Below, piece by piece: positions 25,242 to 33,150 of a stretch of 64,000 nucleotides of DNA. The notes below the pieces were generated by a model, which saw only the letters and a program-made list of their open reading frames with translations, had not been told where the DNA came from and did no database searches. Both the position numbers and the translations under genes were made by a program. This DNA comes from Streptomyces sp. NBC_00704. Its GTDB lineage: Bacteria; Actinomycetota; Actinomycetes; Streptomycetales; Streptomycetaceae. The stretch is from the NCBI RefSeq assembly GCF_036226605.1, contig NZ_CP109000.1, positions 3,096,501-3,160,500 on the forward strand, in the 5' to 3' direction. Within the stretch, counting starts at the first letter, position 1; each line of letters opens with the position of its first letter.

Positions 25242-26660
25242 CTACGAGGCCGAGGCGCCCGCCGCCTTCGCGGCCTCCCGTACGGCGCCGGCCACGGCGC
25301 CCGCGACCTTGTCGTTGAAGACGCTCGGGATGATGTAGTTCGCGTTCAGCTCGTCCTCGCTCACGACGTCCGCGAGGGCCTTGGCCGCCGCGAGCATCAT
25401 CTCCGTGTTGACGGTGCGGGACTGCGCGTCCAGCAGGCCGCGGAAGACGCCCGGGAAGACCAGCACGTTGTTGATCTGGTTGGGGAAGTCGGAGCGGCCG
25501 GTGGCCACGACCGCGGCCGTCCGGCGGGCGACCGCCGGGTCGACCTCCGGGTCCGGATTCGCGAGAGCGAACACGATCGAGCCCTCGGCCATGGCGGCCA
25601 CGTCGTCCCCGTCGAGGACGTTCGGGGCGGAGACGCCGATGAACACGTCCGCGCCGCGCACCGCCTGCTTCAGGGTGCCGGTGAGGCCCTCGGGGTTGGT
25701 GTTGTCCGCGATCCAGCGCAGCGCGGAGTCGGGGGCCGCGTCGACGAGGTCCTCGCGGTCGGCGTGCACCACGCCGTGGATGTCGGCGACGACCGCGTTC
25801 TTGACGCCGGCCGCCAGCAGCAGCTTGAGGATGGCCGTGCCGGCCGCGCCCGCGCCCGACATGACGACCCGCACGTCCCCGACGCCCTTGCCCACGACAC
25901 GCAGGGCGTTCGTGAGGGAGGCGAGGACGACGATCGCGGTGCCGTGCTGGTCGTCGTGGAAGACGGGGATGTCGAGGGCCTCGCGCAGCCGGGCCTCGAT
26001 CTCGAAGCAGCGGGGGGCGGAGATGTCCTCCAGGTTGATGCCCGCGAAGCCGGGGGCGATGGCCTTGACGATCTCGACGATCGCGTCGGTGTCCTGGGTG
26101 TCCAGGCACAGCGGCCAGGCGTCGATGCCGGCGAACCGCTTGAAGAGGGCCGCCTTGCCCTCCATGACGGGCAGCGCGGCCTTCGGGCCGATGTTGCCCA
26201 GGCCCAGCACGGCCGAGCCGTCCGTCACGACCGCAACGGAGTTGCGCTTGATGGTGAGGCGGCGCGCGTCCTCGGGGTTCTCGGCGATCGCCATGCAGAC
26301 GCGGGCCACACCCGGCGTGTAGATCATGGACAGGTCGTCACGGTTGCGGATGGGGTGCTTGGACTGCATCTCGATCTTGCCGCCGAGGTGCATCAGGAAG
26401 GTACGGTCCGAGACCTTGCCGAGGGTGACGCCCTCGATGTGGCGCAGCTGTTCGACGATCTCGTCGGCGTGCGCGGTCGAGGTGGCCGCGATGGTGACGT
26501 CGATGCGCAGCTTCTCGTGGCCGGAGGCGGTGACGTCGAGGCCGGTCACCGAGCCTCCGTTGGACTCGACGGCCGTGGTGAGCTGGGAGACCGCGGTTCC
26601 GCTCGCGGGCACCTCCAGCCGGACCGTCATCGAGTAGGAGACGCTGGGCGCCGTTGCCAT
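25242..26660 (-). CDS. Malic enzyme with N-terminal ACT domain
   Basis: A 472-residue malate dehydrogenase (decarboxylating), converting malate to pyruvate plus CO2 with NAD(P)+. Residues 1-85 form an ACT-like regulatory domain (YSMTVRLEVPASGTAVSQL). The catalytic part has SMIYTPGVARVC, KRNSVAVVTDGSAVLGLGNIG and the metal/substrate site PVFHDDQHGTA. The Rossmann motif reads VMSGAGAAGTAI, and VFALANPDPEV and SDFPNQINNVLVFPG follow. From memory the syntenic S. coelicolor enzyme prefers NAD. The start MATAPSV (26660) is used although the frame opens to 26798. Confidence 0.95.
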   Translation of the reverse strand: MATAPSVSYSMTVRLEVPASGTAVSQLTTAVESNGGSVTGLDVTASGHEKLRIDVTIAATSTAHADEIVEQLRHIEGVTLGKVSDRTFLMHLGGKIEMQSKHPIRNRDDLSMIYTPGVARVCMAIAENPEDARRLTIKRNSVAVVTDGSAVLGLGNIGPKAALPVMEGKAALFKRFAGIDAWPLCLDTQDTDAIVEIVKAIAPGFAGINLEDISAPRCFEIEARLREALDIPVFHDDQHGTAIVVLASLTNALRVVGKGVGDVRVVMSGAGAAGTAILKLLLAAGVKNAVVADIHGVVHADREDLVDAAPDSALRWIADNTNPEGLTGTLKQAVRGADVFIGVSAPNVLDGDDVAAMAEGSIVFALANPDPEVDPAVARRTAAVVATGRSDFPNQINNVLVFPGVFRGLLDAQSRTVNTEMMLAAAKALADVVSEDELNANYIIPSVFNDKVAGAVAGAVREAAKAAGASAS

Positions 26661-26786
26661 GGCCGACTTCCTCTGCACTGCTGGATCGCGGGTTTGCCGT
26701 CCGATCGTCGCACCTACCGGCGAGTACGTGAAAGCCGCCCCTGATTGCGATCGTTTTGTTCTCGGACGGGTCCGGACCCGCACAGA

Positions 26787-26823
26787 GGAGAGGCCCACGC
26801 CACCAGGTGGCGTGGGCCTCTCC
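26787..26823 (-). terminator. Very strong hairpin downstream of helicase gene
   Basis: An 18-bp perfect stem beginning GGAGAGGCCCACGCCACC closes on a single unpaired A. It lies 179 nt past the helicase stop and just downstream of the candidate structured RNA, upstream of the malic enzyme start. Confidence 0.85.
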
Positions 26824-26832
26824 GTCGTTCAC

Positions 26833-26919
26833 GACACCGGCCCGCCATGCTCGCCTCGCGGCAAGTGGTCGCTCGTAGCGACGAAGGTTGGGCCCGGGGG
26901 CTTGGATCGAGCCGGTGTC
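26833..26919 (-). ncRNA. Candidate structured RNA between HelD-type gene and malic enzyme
   Basis: GACACCGGC (26833-26841) pairs perfectly with GCCGGTGTC (26911-26919), closing a 69-nt interior. Inside is a perfect hairpin GTCGCT-CGT-AGCGAC (26868-26882), and on the minus strand GCC-GCGA-GGC. The strong hairpin at 26787-26823 follows 9 nt away. The layout, nested stems then a terminator, fits a small RNA or a leader element read on the minus strand. I do not match it to a known riboswitch class, and transcription is unproven. Confidence 0.45.
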
Positions 26920-27001
26920 ACGTCCAGGCTAACAAACGGATGCCCGAACGCCATTCCCGTCCGCGCACTTCGTCGCGACGAATCCGGGCGGGAGCGCTCG
27001 C

Positions 27002-29410
27002 TCAGTCCCGCAGGAGGTCGGGCACGCCGTTCGCGTCCGGCTCGTCCCGGTCCCCCGACACCACGGTCAGCTGCTGGGTGGCCCGGGTCAGGGCGACGTA
27101 CAGCACCCGCAGGCCGGCCGGGGACTCGTCCGCGATCTCCGCGGGCGAGACGACGACCGTGGCGTCGTACTCCAGGCCCTTGGCCTCCAGGCTGCCGAGG
27201 GCCACGACGCGGTCGCCGAGCCCGGCCAGCCAGCGCCTGGCCTCCTCCCGGCGGTTCATCGCGACGACGACGCCGACGGTCCCGTCGACCCGTTCGAGGA
27301 GGCGTTCGGCCTCCGCGCGCACGGTCGACGCCAGGGAGCCGCGGACGGCCGTGAACCGGGGCACGACACCCGTCGACCTGACCGCCGACGGGGACTCGGA
27401 GCCCGGCATGGCCAGCGCCAGCACCCGGGCGGCCAGCTCGGCGATCTCGGCCGGGTTGCGGTAGTTCACCGTCAGCCGGAAGCGGCGCCGGGGGCGGGAG
27501 CCGAGGGCCTCGTCGCGGGCCTCCGCCGCCTCGTCGGGATCCGACCAGGAGGACTGGGCCGGGTCCCCGACGACCGTCCAGGTGGCGTGCCGGCCGCGGC
27601 GGCCGACCATGCGCCACTGCATGGGGGTGAGGTCCTGCGCCTCGTCGACGATGACGTGCGCGTACTCGGTGCGCTCCTGGGCGAGCCGCTCGGCGCGCTC
27701 GCGCTGGGTCTCCTCGCGCACCGGCATCAGCTCCTCCAGGCCGGTGAGCTGGTCCAGCGGGTCCAGTTCGCGTCTCCTGCGCGGGCGGGCCGGGGTGCCG
27801 AGGATCGCCTGGAGCTCGTCGAGCATGGCGATGTCGTGCACGGAGAGCCCGTCGCGCTTGAGGGAGCGGGCCACCTTGCGGACCTCGCCGGGGTTGAGGA
27901 TGCGGCGGGCCCAGCGGCCGAGCCTGCGCTCGTCGGCCATGGCCGCCAGGACGGACCGCGGGGTCAGCTCGGGCCACCAGGCGTCGAGGAACGCGATGAA
28001 CGCGTCCTCGGTGCTCACGTCCTCGTCGAAGGAGGAGCGCAGTTCGGCGGCCAGCTCGGGGTCGCTGTGCCGGCCGGCCGCGCCGGAGCGCTCCCACAGG
28101 GCGTCCAGGAGGAGCTTGCGGGCGCGCGGGCGCAGCAGGTTCACCGGGGCTGTGCCGCTGAGGGCGCTCTGCCGGACGCGGTCGAGGTCGGCGGCCTCCA
28201 GCTCCAGGCGGCGGCCGAAGGCGACGACGCGCAGGCGGGTGGGGGTGCCGGCGGGCGCGGCCGTCCCCCCGGACGCGCCGGGCTCGTCGGACTCGTCGGA
28301 CATGTCGAGGGTCGGCTGGACCGGGCGGGTGGGGCCCCGGCCGGCGTCGCCGCTCTCCAGGGCTCCGCGCGCGGCCTTGCGCAGCACCTTCAGCATCCGG
28401 TACGAGCCCTTGGCCCGGGCGACCGCCGGGGAGTCGTACTGGGTGGCCTCGGCGCCGTCGACGAGGGAGCCGATGGCGCGGACGGCGACCTGGCCCTCCT
28501 CGCCCAGCGAGGGCAGGACGCCCTCGGTGTAGGCCACGAGCAGCGGGGTGGGCGAGACGATCAGGATGCCGCCCGCGTACCGGCGCCGGTCCTGGTAGAG
28601 CAGGTAGGCGGCCCGGTGCAGGGCGACGGCGGTCTTGCCGGTGCCGGGGCCGCCCTCGACGTAGGTCACGGAGGCGGCGGGGGCGCGGATGACGAGGTCC
28701 TGCTCGGCCTGGATGGAGGCGACGATGTCGCGCATGGTGTGGCCGCGGGCCTGGCCGAGGGCGGCCATGAGGGCGCCGTCGCCGATGACGGGCAGCTGCT
28801 CGCCGTCGAGGAAGGCCTTCAGCTCGGGCCGCATCAGGTCGTCCTCGACGCCGAGGACGCGCCGTCCCTTGGAGCGGATCACGCGGCGTCGCACGACGCG
28901 CCCCGGGTCGACCGGGGTGGACCGGTAGAAGGGGGCGGCCGCGGGGGCCCGCCAGTCGATGACCAGCGGCGCGTACTCGGAGTCGAGGACGCCGATCCGG
29001 CCGATGTGGAGGGTCTCGGCGATGTCGGCCGTGTCGTCGGGCCGGACGGCCCCCTCCGCGGGCTCGACGGCGGTGTAGGCGCCGTCCGCGCCCTTCTTGC
29101 CGTCCTTGCCGAGGAGCAGGTCGATCCGTCCGAAGAGGAAGTCCTCGAACTCGTTGTTCAGCCGGTTGAGGTGGACGCCGGCGCGGAACACCTGCGCGTC
29201 CCGCTCGGCGAGGGCGCCGGGCGTGCCGACCTGCCCGCGCCGGGCGGCGTCGTTCATGAGGAACTCCGCCTCGTGGATCTTCTCCTCGAGGCGTCGGTAC
29301 ACCCGGTCGAGGTGTTCCTGTTCGACGTTGATCTCTCGGTCCCGCACCGAATCCGGCGCTTTTTCCCGGACCGATCCGACCGCGGTCTCCTGCTGTGCCT
29401 GAACGGCCAC
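27002..29410 (-). CDS. HelD/HelR-type RNA polymerase-associated helicase
   Basis: An 802-residue superfamily 1 ATPase. It begins with a long coiled-coil-like arm (about residues 25-90, INVEQEHLDRVYRRLEEKI). HelD features follow: VIDWRAPAAAPFYRST, GRRVLGVEDD, RGHTMRDIVASIQAEQD, and Walker A GGPGTGKTAVALHRAAYLLY. Walker B is IVDEAQDLTPMQWRM, and VVGDPAQSSW, NYRNPAEI and VALTRATQQLTVV match later SF1 motifs. HelD proteins pry stalled or drug-bound RNA polymerase off DNA, and the Streptomyces HelR class confers rifamycin tolerance. The start is GTG at 29410, whose ribosome site lies in an inverted repeat. Confidence 0.9.
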   Translation of the reverse strand: MAVQAQQETAVGSVREKAPDSVRDREINVEQEHLDRVYRRLEEKIHEAEFLMNDAARRGQVGTPGALAERDAQVFRAGVHLNRLNNEFEDFLFGRIDLLLGKDGKKGADGAYTAVEPAEGAVRPDDTADIAETLHIGRIGVLDSEYAPLVIDWRAPAAAPFYRSTPVDPGRVVRRRVIRSKGRRVLGVEDDLMRPELKAFLDGEQLPVIGDGALMAALGQARGHTMRDIVASIQAEQDLVIRAPAASVTYVEGGPGTGKTAVALHRAAYLLYQDRRRYAGGILIVSPTPLLVAYTEGVLPSLGEEGQVAVRAIGSLVDGAEATQYDSPAVARAKGSYRMLKVLRKAARGALESGDAGRGPTRPVQPTLDMSDESDEPGASGGTAAPAGTPTRLRVVAFGRRLELEAADLDRVRQSALSGTAPVNLLRPRARKLLLDALWERSGAAGRHSDPELAAELRSSFDEDVSTEDAFIAFLDAWWPELTPRSVLAAMADERRLGRWARRILNPGEVRKVARSLKRDGLSVHDIAMLDELQAILGTPARPRRRRELDPLDQLTGLEELMPVREETQRERAERLAQERTEYAHVIVDEAQDLTPMQWRMVGRRGRHATWTVVGDPAQSSWSDPDEAAEARDEALGSRPRRRFRLTVNYRNPAEIAELAARVLALAMPGSESPSAVRSTGVVPRFTAVRGSLASTVRAEAERLLERVDGTVGVVVAMNRREEARRWLAGLGDRVVALGSLEAKGLEYDATVVVSPAEIADESPAGLRVLYVALTRATQQLTVVSGDRDEPDANGVPDLLRD

Positions 29411-29464
29411 CGGGCCCCCTTCTGACGTGCTGGGCAGCCGTCAACCGTACGCGAAGGGGGCCCG
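29411..29464 (-). promoter_or_regulatory. 12-bp inverted repeat sequestering the HelD-type ribosome site
   Basis: CGGGCCCCCTTC (29411-29422) and its exact complement GAAGGGGGCCCG (29453-29464) are separated by 30 nt. In the minus-strand transcript the start-proximal arm contains the AAGGGGG ribosome site, 4 nt before the GTG. The upstream arm could therefore hide it. TTGACG lies in the loop, so a DNA-level role cannot be excluded. Confidence 0.55.
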
Positions 29465-29479
29465 CGAAGCCATGCGCGG

Positions 29480-30310
29480 CTACGCGTCGATCTGGACGAG
29501 CTTCTTGCCCTCGAAGGTCATGACCTCGAAGTGGTCGATCTCGTTGGCCTTGAAGGCGGCGCCGCCCATGACGTAGAGCGGGTTCTTGGCCTGCTCGGTC
29601 TTGGCGTTCGGCAGCCCGTATCCCCACGTGGGGACCGACCAGGAGGAGACCGTCTCGCGCTCGCCGTTCTTGCCGACGGCGATGAGCGAGCACTTCTCCG
29701 GGCCCGACACGTTCTTCAGCTCGACGCCGATCTCGGTGCCCCAGGTCTTCTCGCCCATGGCGACGGTCGCCGAGACCTTGGAGGCCGGGTCGGTCGCCGA
29801 GACGCGGCTGGCGAGCGTGTCGAAGGTCGACTTGGCGGTGTTCGCGGACTTCGTGGCGCTCGCCTCGACGCCCTTGCCCCCGTCGTCGCCGGTCGCCGCG
29901 AGGACGGTGAGCGGACCGCCGATGATCAGCGCGGCCGCGGCCGCCACCAGGAAGAACGAACGGCGGCGCTTCTGCGCGCGGCGCTCGGACACCTCGTCGA
30001 CCAGGCGTTCCGCGAGGCGCGGGCTGGGCCGGGCGGACAGGGAGTCGCCGATCGCGGGTGTGCCGGTGCCCGGCAGGTCCGCGAGGGCGGCCAGCATCGG
30101 CTCCATCCCGGCCAGCTCGTCGAGCTGCTGGGCGCACCACTCGCATCCGGCGAGGTGCATCTCGAAAGCGGTTGCCTCGGCGTCGTCGAGGATGCCGAGG
30201 GCGTAGGCGCCGACGGTCTCGTGCTCGCTCGGGCTCGGAGACCCCACTGACCCCTGCATGGGACCAGACATACCCGAACCACCTGCTCCGAATCCCCCGT
30301 AACTGCTCAT
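29480..30310 (-). CDS. rsuA: Anti-sigma factor (RsuA-like), zinc-finger, membrane-bound
   Basis: A 276-residue group IV anti-sigma factor. The N-terminal zinc-binding anti-sigma domain contains the H-x3-C-x2-C motif in EMHLAGCEWCAQQL. One membrane span lies at about residues 115-135 (SFFLVAAAAALIIGGPLTVL). An extracytoplasmic C-terminal domain of about 135 residues follows. It should hold the adjacent sigma factor inactive until an envelope signal. The ATG at 30310 overlaps the sigma-factor stop. The name rests on similarity of arrangement to SigU/RsuA of S. coelicolor. Confidence 0.85.
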   Translation of the reverse strand: MSSYGGFGAGGSGMSGPMQGSVGSPSPSEHETVGAYALGILDDAEATAFEMHLAGCEWCAQQLDELAGMEPMLAALADLPGTGTPAIGDSLSARPSPRLAERLVDEVSERRAQKRRRSFFLVAAAAALIIGGPLTVLAATGDDGGKGVEASATKSANTAKSTFDTLASRVSATDPASKVSATVAMGEKTWGTEIGVELKNVSGPEKCSLIAVGKNGERETVSSWSVPTWGYGLPNAKTEQAKNPLYVMGGAAFKANEIDHFEVMTFEGKKLVQIDA

Positions 30311-30867
30311 CACGCCGTCACCCCCCGCTCCTCCAGAGCCAGCTTCATCGACCGCAGGGCGTAGAACACCCGGGAGCGCACGGTGCCACTGGGTATGCCC
30401 AGCGTCTCAGCCGCCTCGTTGACGGTACGCCCCTTGAAGTACGTCTCGACGAGCACCTCCCGGTGGGCCGGGGTCAGGTCGTCGAGCGCGTCGGACAGCG
30501 TCATCAGCCACAGCGCCTTGTCGATCTCGTCCTCCGCAGGAATGACCTCCAGCGGCGACGGGTCGACCTCCTGCGGCCGGGCCTGCCGGCTTCGGTGGCC
30601 GTCGATGACGATGCGGCGTGCGACCGTCACCAGCCAGGGGCGTACAGAACCGGTCGCCCGATTGAGCTGGCCGGCGTTCTTCCAGGCACGGATCAGCGTC
30701 TCCTGCACGACGTCCTCGGCGCGCTGGCGGTCTCCGGCAACCAGGCGCAGGACATACGCAAGCAGGGGTCCGGCATGCTCCCGATACAGAGCACGCATCA
30801 GCTCCTCGTCAGGTTCCGAGGGCTGGGACATGCGATGTCGGGCCCTCGATCCACGTTCATTGGCCAC
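30310..30867 (-). CDS. sigU: ECF RNA polymerase sigma factor (SigU-like)
   Basis: A 185-residue ECF sigma factor. Region 2 (LMRALYREHAGPLLAYVLRL, AEDVVQETLIRAWKNAGQL) binds core polymerase and the -10 element. Region 4 (LTPAHREVLVETYFKGRTVN, EAAETLGIPSGTVRSRVFYAL) reads the -35 element. The GTG at 30867 has AAGGA 7 nt upstream; the internal ATG at 30831 has a weaker site. It is coupled to the anti-sigma gene and preceded by about 310 bp of AT-richer leader, consistent with its own regulated promoter. Confidence 0.88.
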   Translation of the reverse strand: MANERGSRARHRMSQPSEPDEELMRALYREHAGPLLAYVLRLVAGDRQRAEDVVQETLIRAWKNAGQLNRATGSVRPWLVTVARRIVIDGHRSRQARPQEVDPSPLEVIPAEDEIDKALWLMTLSDALDDLTPAHREVLVETYFKGRTVNEAAETLGIPSGTVRSRVFYALRSMKLALEERGVTA

Positions 30868-31181
30868 GGCCGCATCCTTGCGCACGCCCACCTCCGGTGT
30901 CCGGGGGTTCCCCCAGTCAGTCGCTCGACGACGGGTACGCAGACGGGGTGTGGAGTGTTCAAAACAAGGGGACACTTTTCTTCCGGGTGTCATGACGAGG
31001 CGGACATGGGGGCACATTCCCACCGTCTTTTCTTTACATTTCCGCCACATCGACAAGATCGGGCCGACTGCCCGCCGACCGGCCCGGGTAAACTGTGTGT
31101 AATCGAAATCACGTCCCGGATTCCGCTCTTGCACCGCACGAAAGCCGCATACCAGGCAGCGGGTTGTGCGCCGACGCACCG
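30868..31181. other. Promoter-bearing gap upstream of sigma factor
   Basis: No gene is seen. The sequence is less G/C-rich than its surroundings, with patches such as GTTCAAAACAAGG (about 30957) and CTTTTCTTTACATTTCC (about 31025). These are suitable for minus-strand promoters, but I cannot assign a sigma consensus. Confidence 0.45.
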
Positions 31182-31775
31182 TCAACTGCGGGCGAGCGCC
31201 GCCCGTCTGCGGTGCCTCGCGACCCGCTCCCGGTTCCCGCAGACCTCGCTGGAGCACCAGCGCCGGCGCCGCCCCCGGGACATGTCGACGTAGACGAGGG
31301 GGCAGTTGTCCCCCGCGCACTGCCTGAGCCCCGTGCGGGCCACCGGATCGGTGAGCAGCTCCACCGCGTCCCGGGCCACCGCGGCCAGCAGCGCGGCGCA
31401 TCCGGGCGCTCCGTCCAACGCCCGCACGAGCGAGCCGTCTTCGCCGCGCACCGCGCGCGGGGTGGGGGGCGCGGCGCGGGCCGCCTCGTTCACCCGGGCC
31501 AGGGCGCCGTCGTGGTGGGCCGGGACGCCGCCGTGGGGCGGGGAGCCGTTCTGGGCGAGCCGGCCGTGCACCAACTGGCCGACCGAGCGGCGAAGTTCCC
31601 GGAAGGCGGGCGGCCAGGCGGCGTCGGCGCGGGTGAGCGGGGTGTCCGGCGGGACGAGCCCGCAGCCGTGGATCCACGCGCACAACGACCCGACGGAGTC
31701 GAGGCGTTCGCAGGGGTGCGCGGTCGCGAGCAGGTCGAGGCAGATCCGTCCGGCGTCGAACCGCAGCTCGTCCAT
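31182..31775 (-). CDS. CGNR zinc-finger protein, probable transcriptional regulator
   Basis: A 197-residue protein. Its N-terminal ABATE-like stress-response domain (DAGRICLDLLATAHPCERLD...LCAWI) is followed by a C-terminal CGNR zinc finger. That finger reads LRQCAGDNCPLVYVDMSRGR, then RRRWCSSEVCGNRERVARHR, with four Cys. Family members are putative DNA-binding regulators of uncharacterised targets. It stands alone between nnaR and the sigma gene, both on the same strand. Confidence 0.88.
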   Translation of the reverse strand: MDELRFDAGRICLDLLATAHPCERLDSVGSLCAWIHGCGLVPPDTPLTRADAAWPPAFRELRRSVGQLVHGRLAQNGSPPHGGVPAHHDGALARVNEAARAAPPTPRAVRGEDGSLVRALDGAPGCAALLAAVARDAVELLTDPVARTGLRQCAGDNCPLVYVDMSRGRRRRWCSSEVCGNRERVARHRRRAALARS

Positions 31776-31875
31776 GCGCGCGTCACCGCCAGCCGAGGAG
31801 CACCCTGAGTAATCCGTCCCCCTCCACAGTGCCCGGCCCCGGCCCCGACCGGAACCCCCCGATCCCGCCGACCCG

Positions 31876-33051
31876 TCAGGCGTCCGCGTACTTCGCGTCC
31901 GCGGCCGGGTCCAGGGCCAGACGGTAGCCCCGCTTGACCACCGTCTGGATCAGCTTCGGCGCGCCGAGGGCCGTGCGCAGACGGGCCATCGCCGTCTCCA
32001 CGGCGTGCTCGTCGCTGCCCGAGCCCGGCAGCGCCCGCAGCAGCTCCGACCGCGGCACCACCCAGCCCGGCCGCCGGGCCAGCGCCCGCAGCAACGACAT
32101 CCCGGCCGGCGGCACCGGCCGCAGGCACCCGTCCACCAGCACCGCCTGCCCCCGGATCTCCACCCGGCGCCCGGCGACCGGCAGCACCCGGGCCCGCCCC
32201 GGCAACTCCTGGCACAGCAGCTGCACGAGCGGCCCGAGCCGGAACCGCTCCGGCTGGACGGTGTCCACGCCCCGCGCCTGCAACGGCAGCGCGGTGACCG
32301 GCCCGACACAGGCCGGCAGCACGTCGTGCTGCAGGGCGCGGAGCAGTTCGGGCAGCAGCCCGCGCTCCTGCGCGCGCGAGAACAGGGAGGCGGCCGCGGG
32401 CGCGCTGGTGAAGGTGATCGCGTCCAGCCCGCGCGAGACGGCCGCGTCCAGGAGCCGGTCGAGCGGCGCGATGTCCTCCGGCGGCATCCACCGGTAGACG
32501 GGCACCCCCACGACCTCCGCGCCCGCGGCCCGCAGCGACTCCACGAACCCGGGCAGCGGCTCGCCGTGCAGCTGGACGGCGACCCGGCGGCCCTCGACGC
32601 CCTCCTCCAGAAGCCGGTCGAGGACCTCCGCCATGGACTCGCTGGACGGCGACCACTGCTCGGTGAGCCCCGCGGCCCGCACCGCGCCCTTGACCTTGGG
32701 CCCGCGGGCCAGCAGCTCGACGCCGCCGAGCCGGGCGAGCAGCTGTTCGCCGAGCCCCCAGCCGTCGGCGGCCTCGACCCAGCCACGGAAGCCGATGGCC
32801 GTGGTGGCGACCACGACGTCGGGCGCCTGGTCGATGAGGTCCTTGGTGGCGGCGAGCAGCTCGCCGTCGTCGGCGAGCGGCACGATCCGCAGGGCGGGCG
32901 CGTGCATGACGGCCGCCCCGCGTCGCTGGAGCAGCGCACCGAGCTCCTCGGCCCGGCGCGCGGCCGTCACGCCCACGGTGAAGCCCGCGAGGGGCCCGTG
33001 TTCGCCGGCGCCCCGGGGGGCGGTGGCCGGTTGCTGCTGTTCCTCGTCCAT
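31876..33051 (-). CDS. nnaR: NnaR-type regulator: HemD-like domain plus winged helix
   Basis: A 391-residue fusion. Residues about 25-265 resemble uroporphyrinogen-III synthase (VGVTAARRAEELGALLQRRG, PDVVVATTAIGFRGW, VGVPVYRWMPP, DAITFTSAPAAASLF). Residues about 290-380 form an OmpR/PhoB-type winged helix (ARRPGWVVPRSELLRALPGS, AVETAMARLRTALG, VVKRGYRLA). In S. coelicolor this architecture belongs to NnaR, a GlnR-controlled activator of nitrate/nitrite assimilation. The neighbouring narK gene fits that role. It is unlikely to be the housekeeping HemD. The ATG at 33051 is used because residues before it lack family features. Confidence 0.87.
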   Translation of the reverse strand: MDEEQQQPATAPRGAGEHGPLAGFTVGVTAARRAEELGALLQRRGAAVMHAPALRIVPLADDGELLAATKDLIDQAPDVVVATTAIGFRGWVEAADGWGLGEQLLARLGGVELLARGPKVKGAVRAAGLTEQWSPSSESMAEVLDRLLEEGVEGRRVAVQLHGEPLPGFVESLRAAGAEVVGVPVYRWMPPEDIAPLDRLLDAAVSRGLDAITFTSAPAAASLFSRAQERGLLPELLRALQHDVLPACVGPVTALPLQARGVDTVQPERFRLGPLVQLLCQELPGRARVLPVAGRRVEIRGQAVLVDGCLRPVPPAGMSLLRALARRPGWVVPRSELLRALPGSGSDEHAVETAMARLRTALGAPKLIQTVVKRGYRLALDPAADAKYADA

Positions 33052-33111
33052 AGTTCTCGTCCCGCTAGGTTCGCGTTCCCGCCTGCATGCCGACGAGCCT
33101 GTCAACGGCGC

Positions 33112-33149
33112 GTGACAGGCTCGGTTCGGCTTCATGTCGCCGGTGTTAC
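33112..33149 (-). promoter_or_regulatory. GlnR-box-like repeats upstream of nnaR
   Basis: On the minus strand 5-mers occur with strict 6-nt spacing: GTAAC, GACAT, GAACC and GTCAC. GlnR boxes are gTnAC-n6-GaAAC repeats, so the first and last 5-mers fit well and the middle ones poorly. They lie in the 99-bp gap between narK and nnaR. Confidence 0.4.
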
Positions 33150-33150
33150 G

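Noticed and set aside
26829..30146. An 1105-codon minus-strand open frame over the HelD-type gene
   Set aside because: A shadow frame created by high G/C; its translation is Arg/Pro-rich without motifs, while the overlapping frame has all helicase motifs.
31876..33051. Housekeeping uroporphyrinogen-III synthase (HemD)
   Set aside because: A C-terminal winged-helix domain and adjacency to narK fit the NnaR regulator better.
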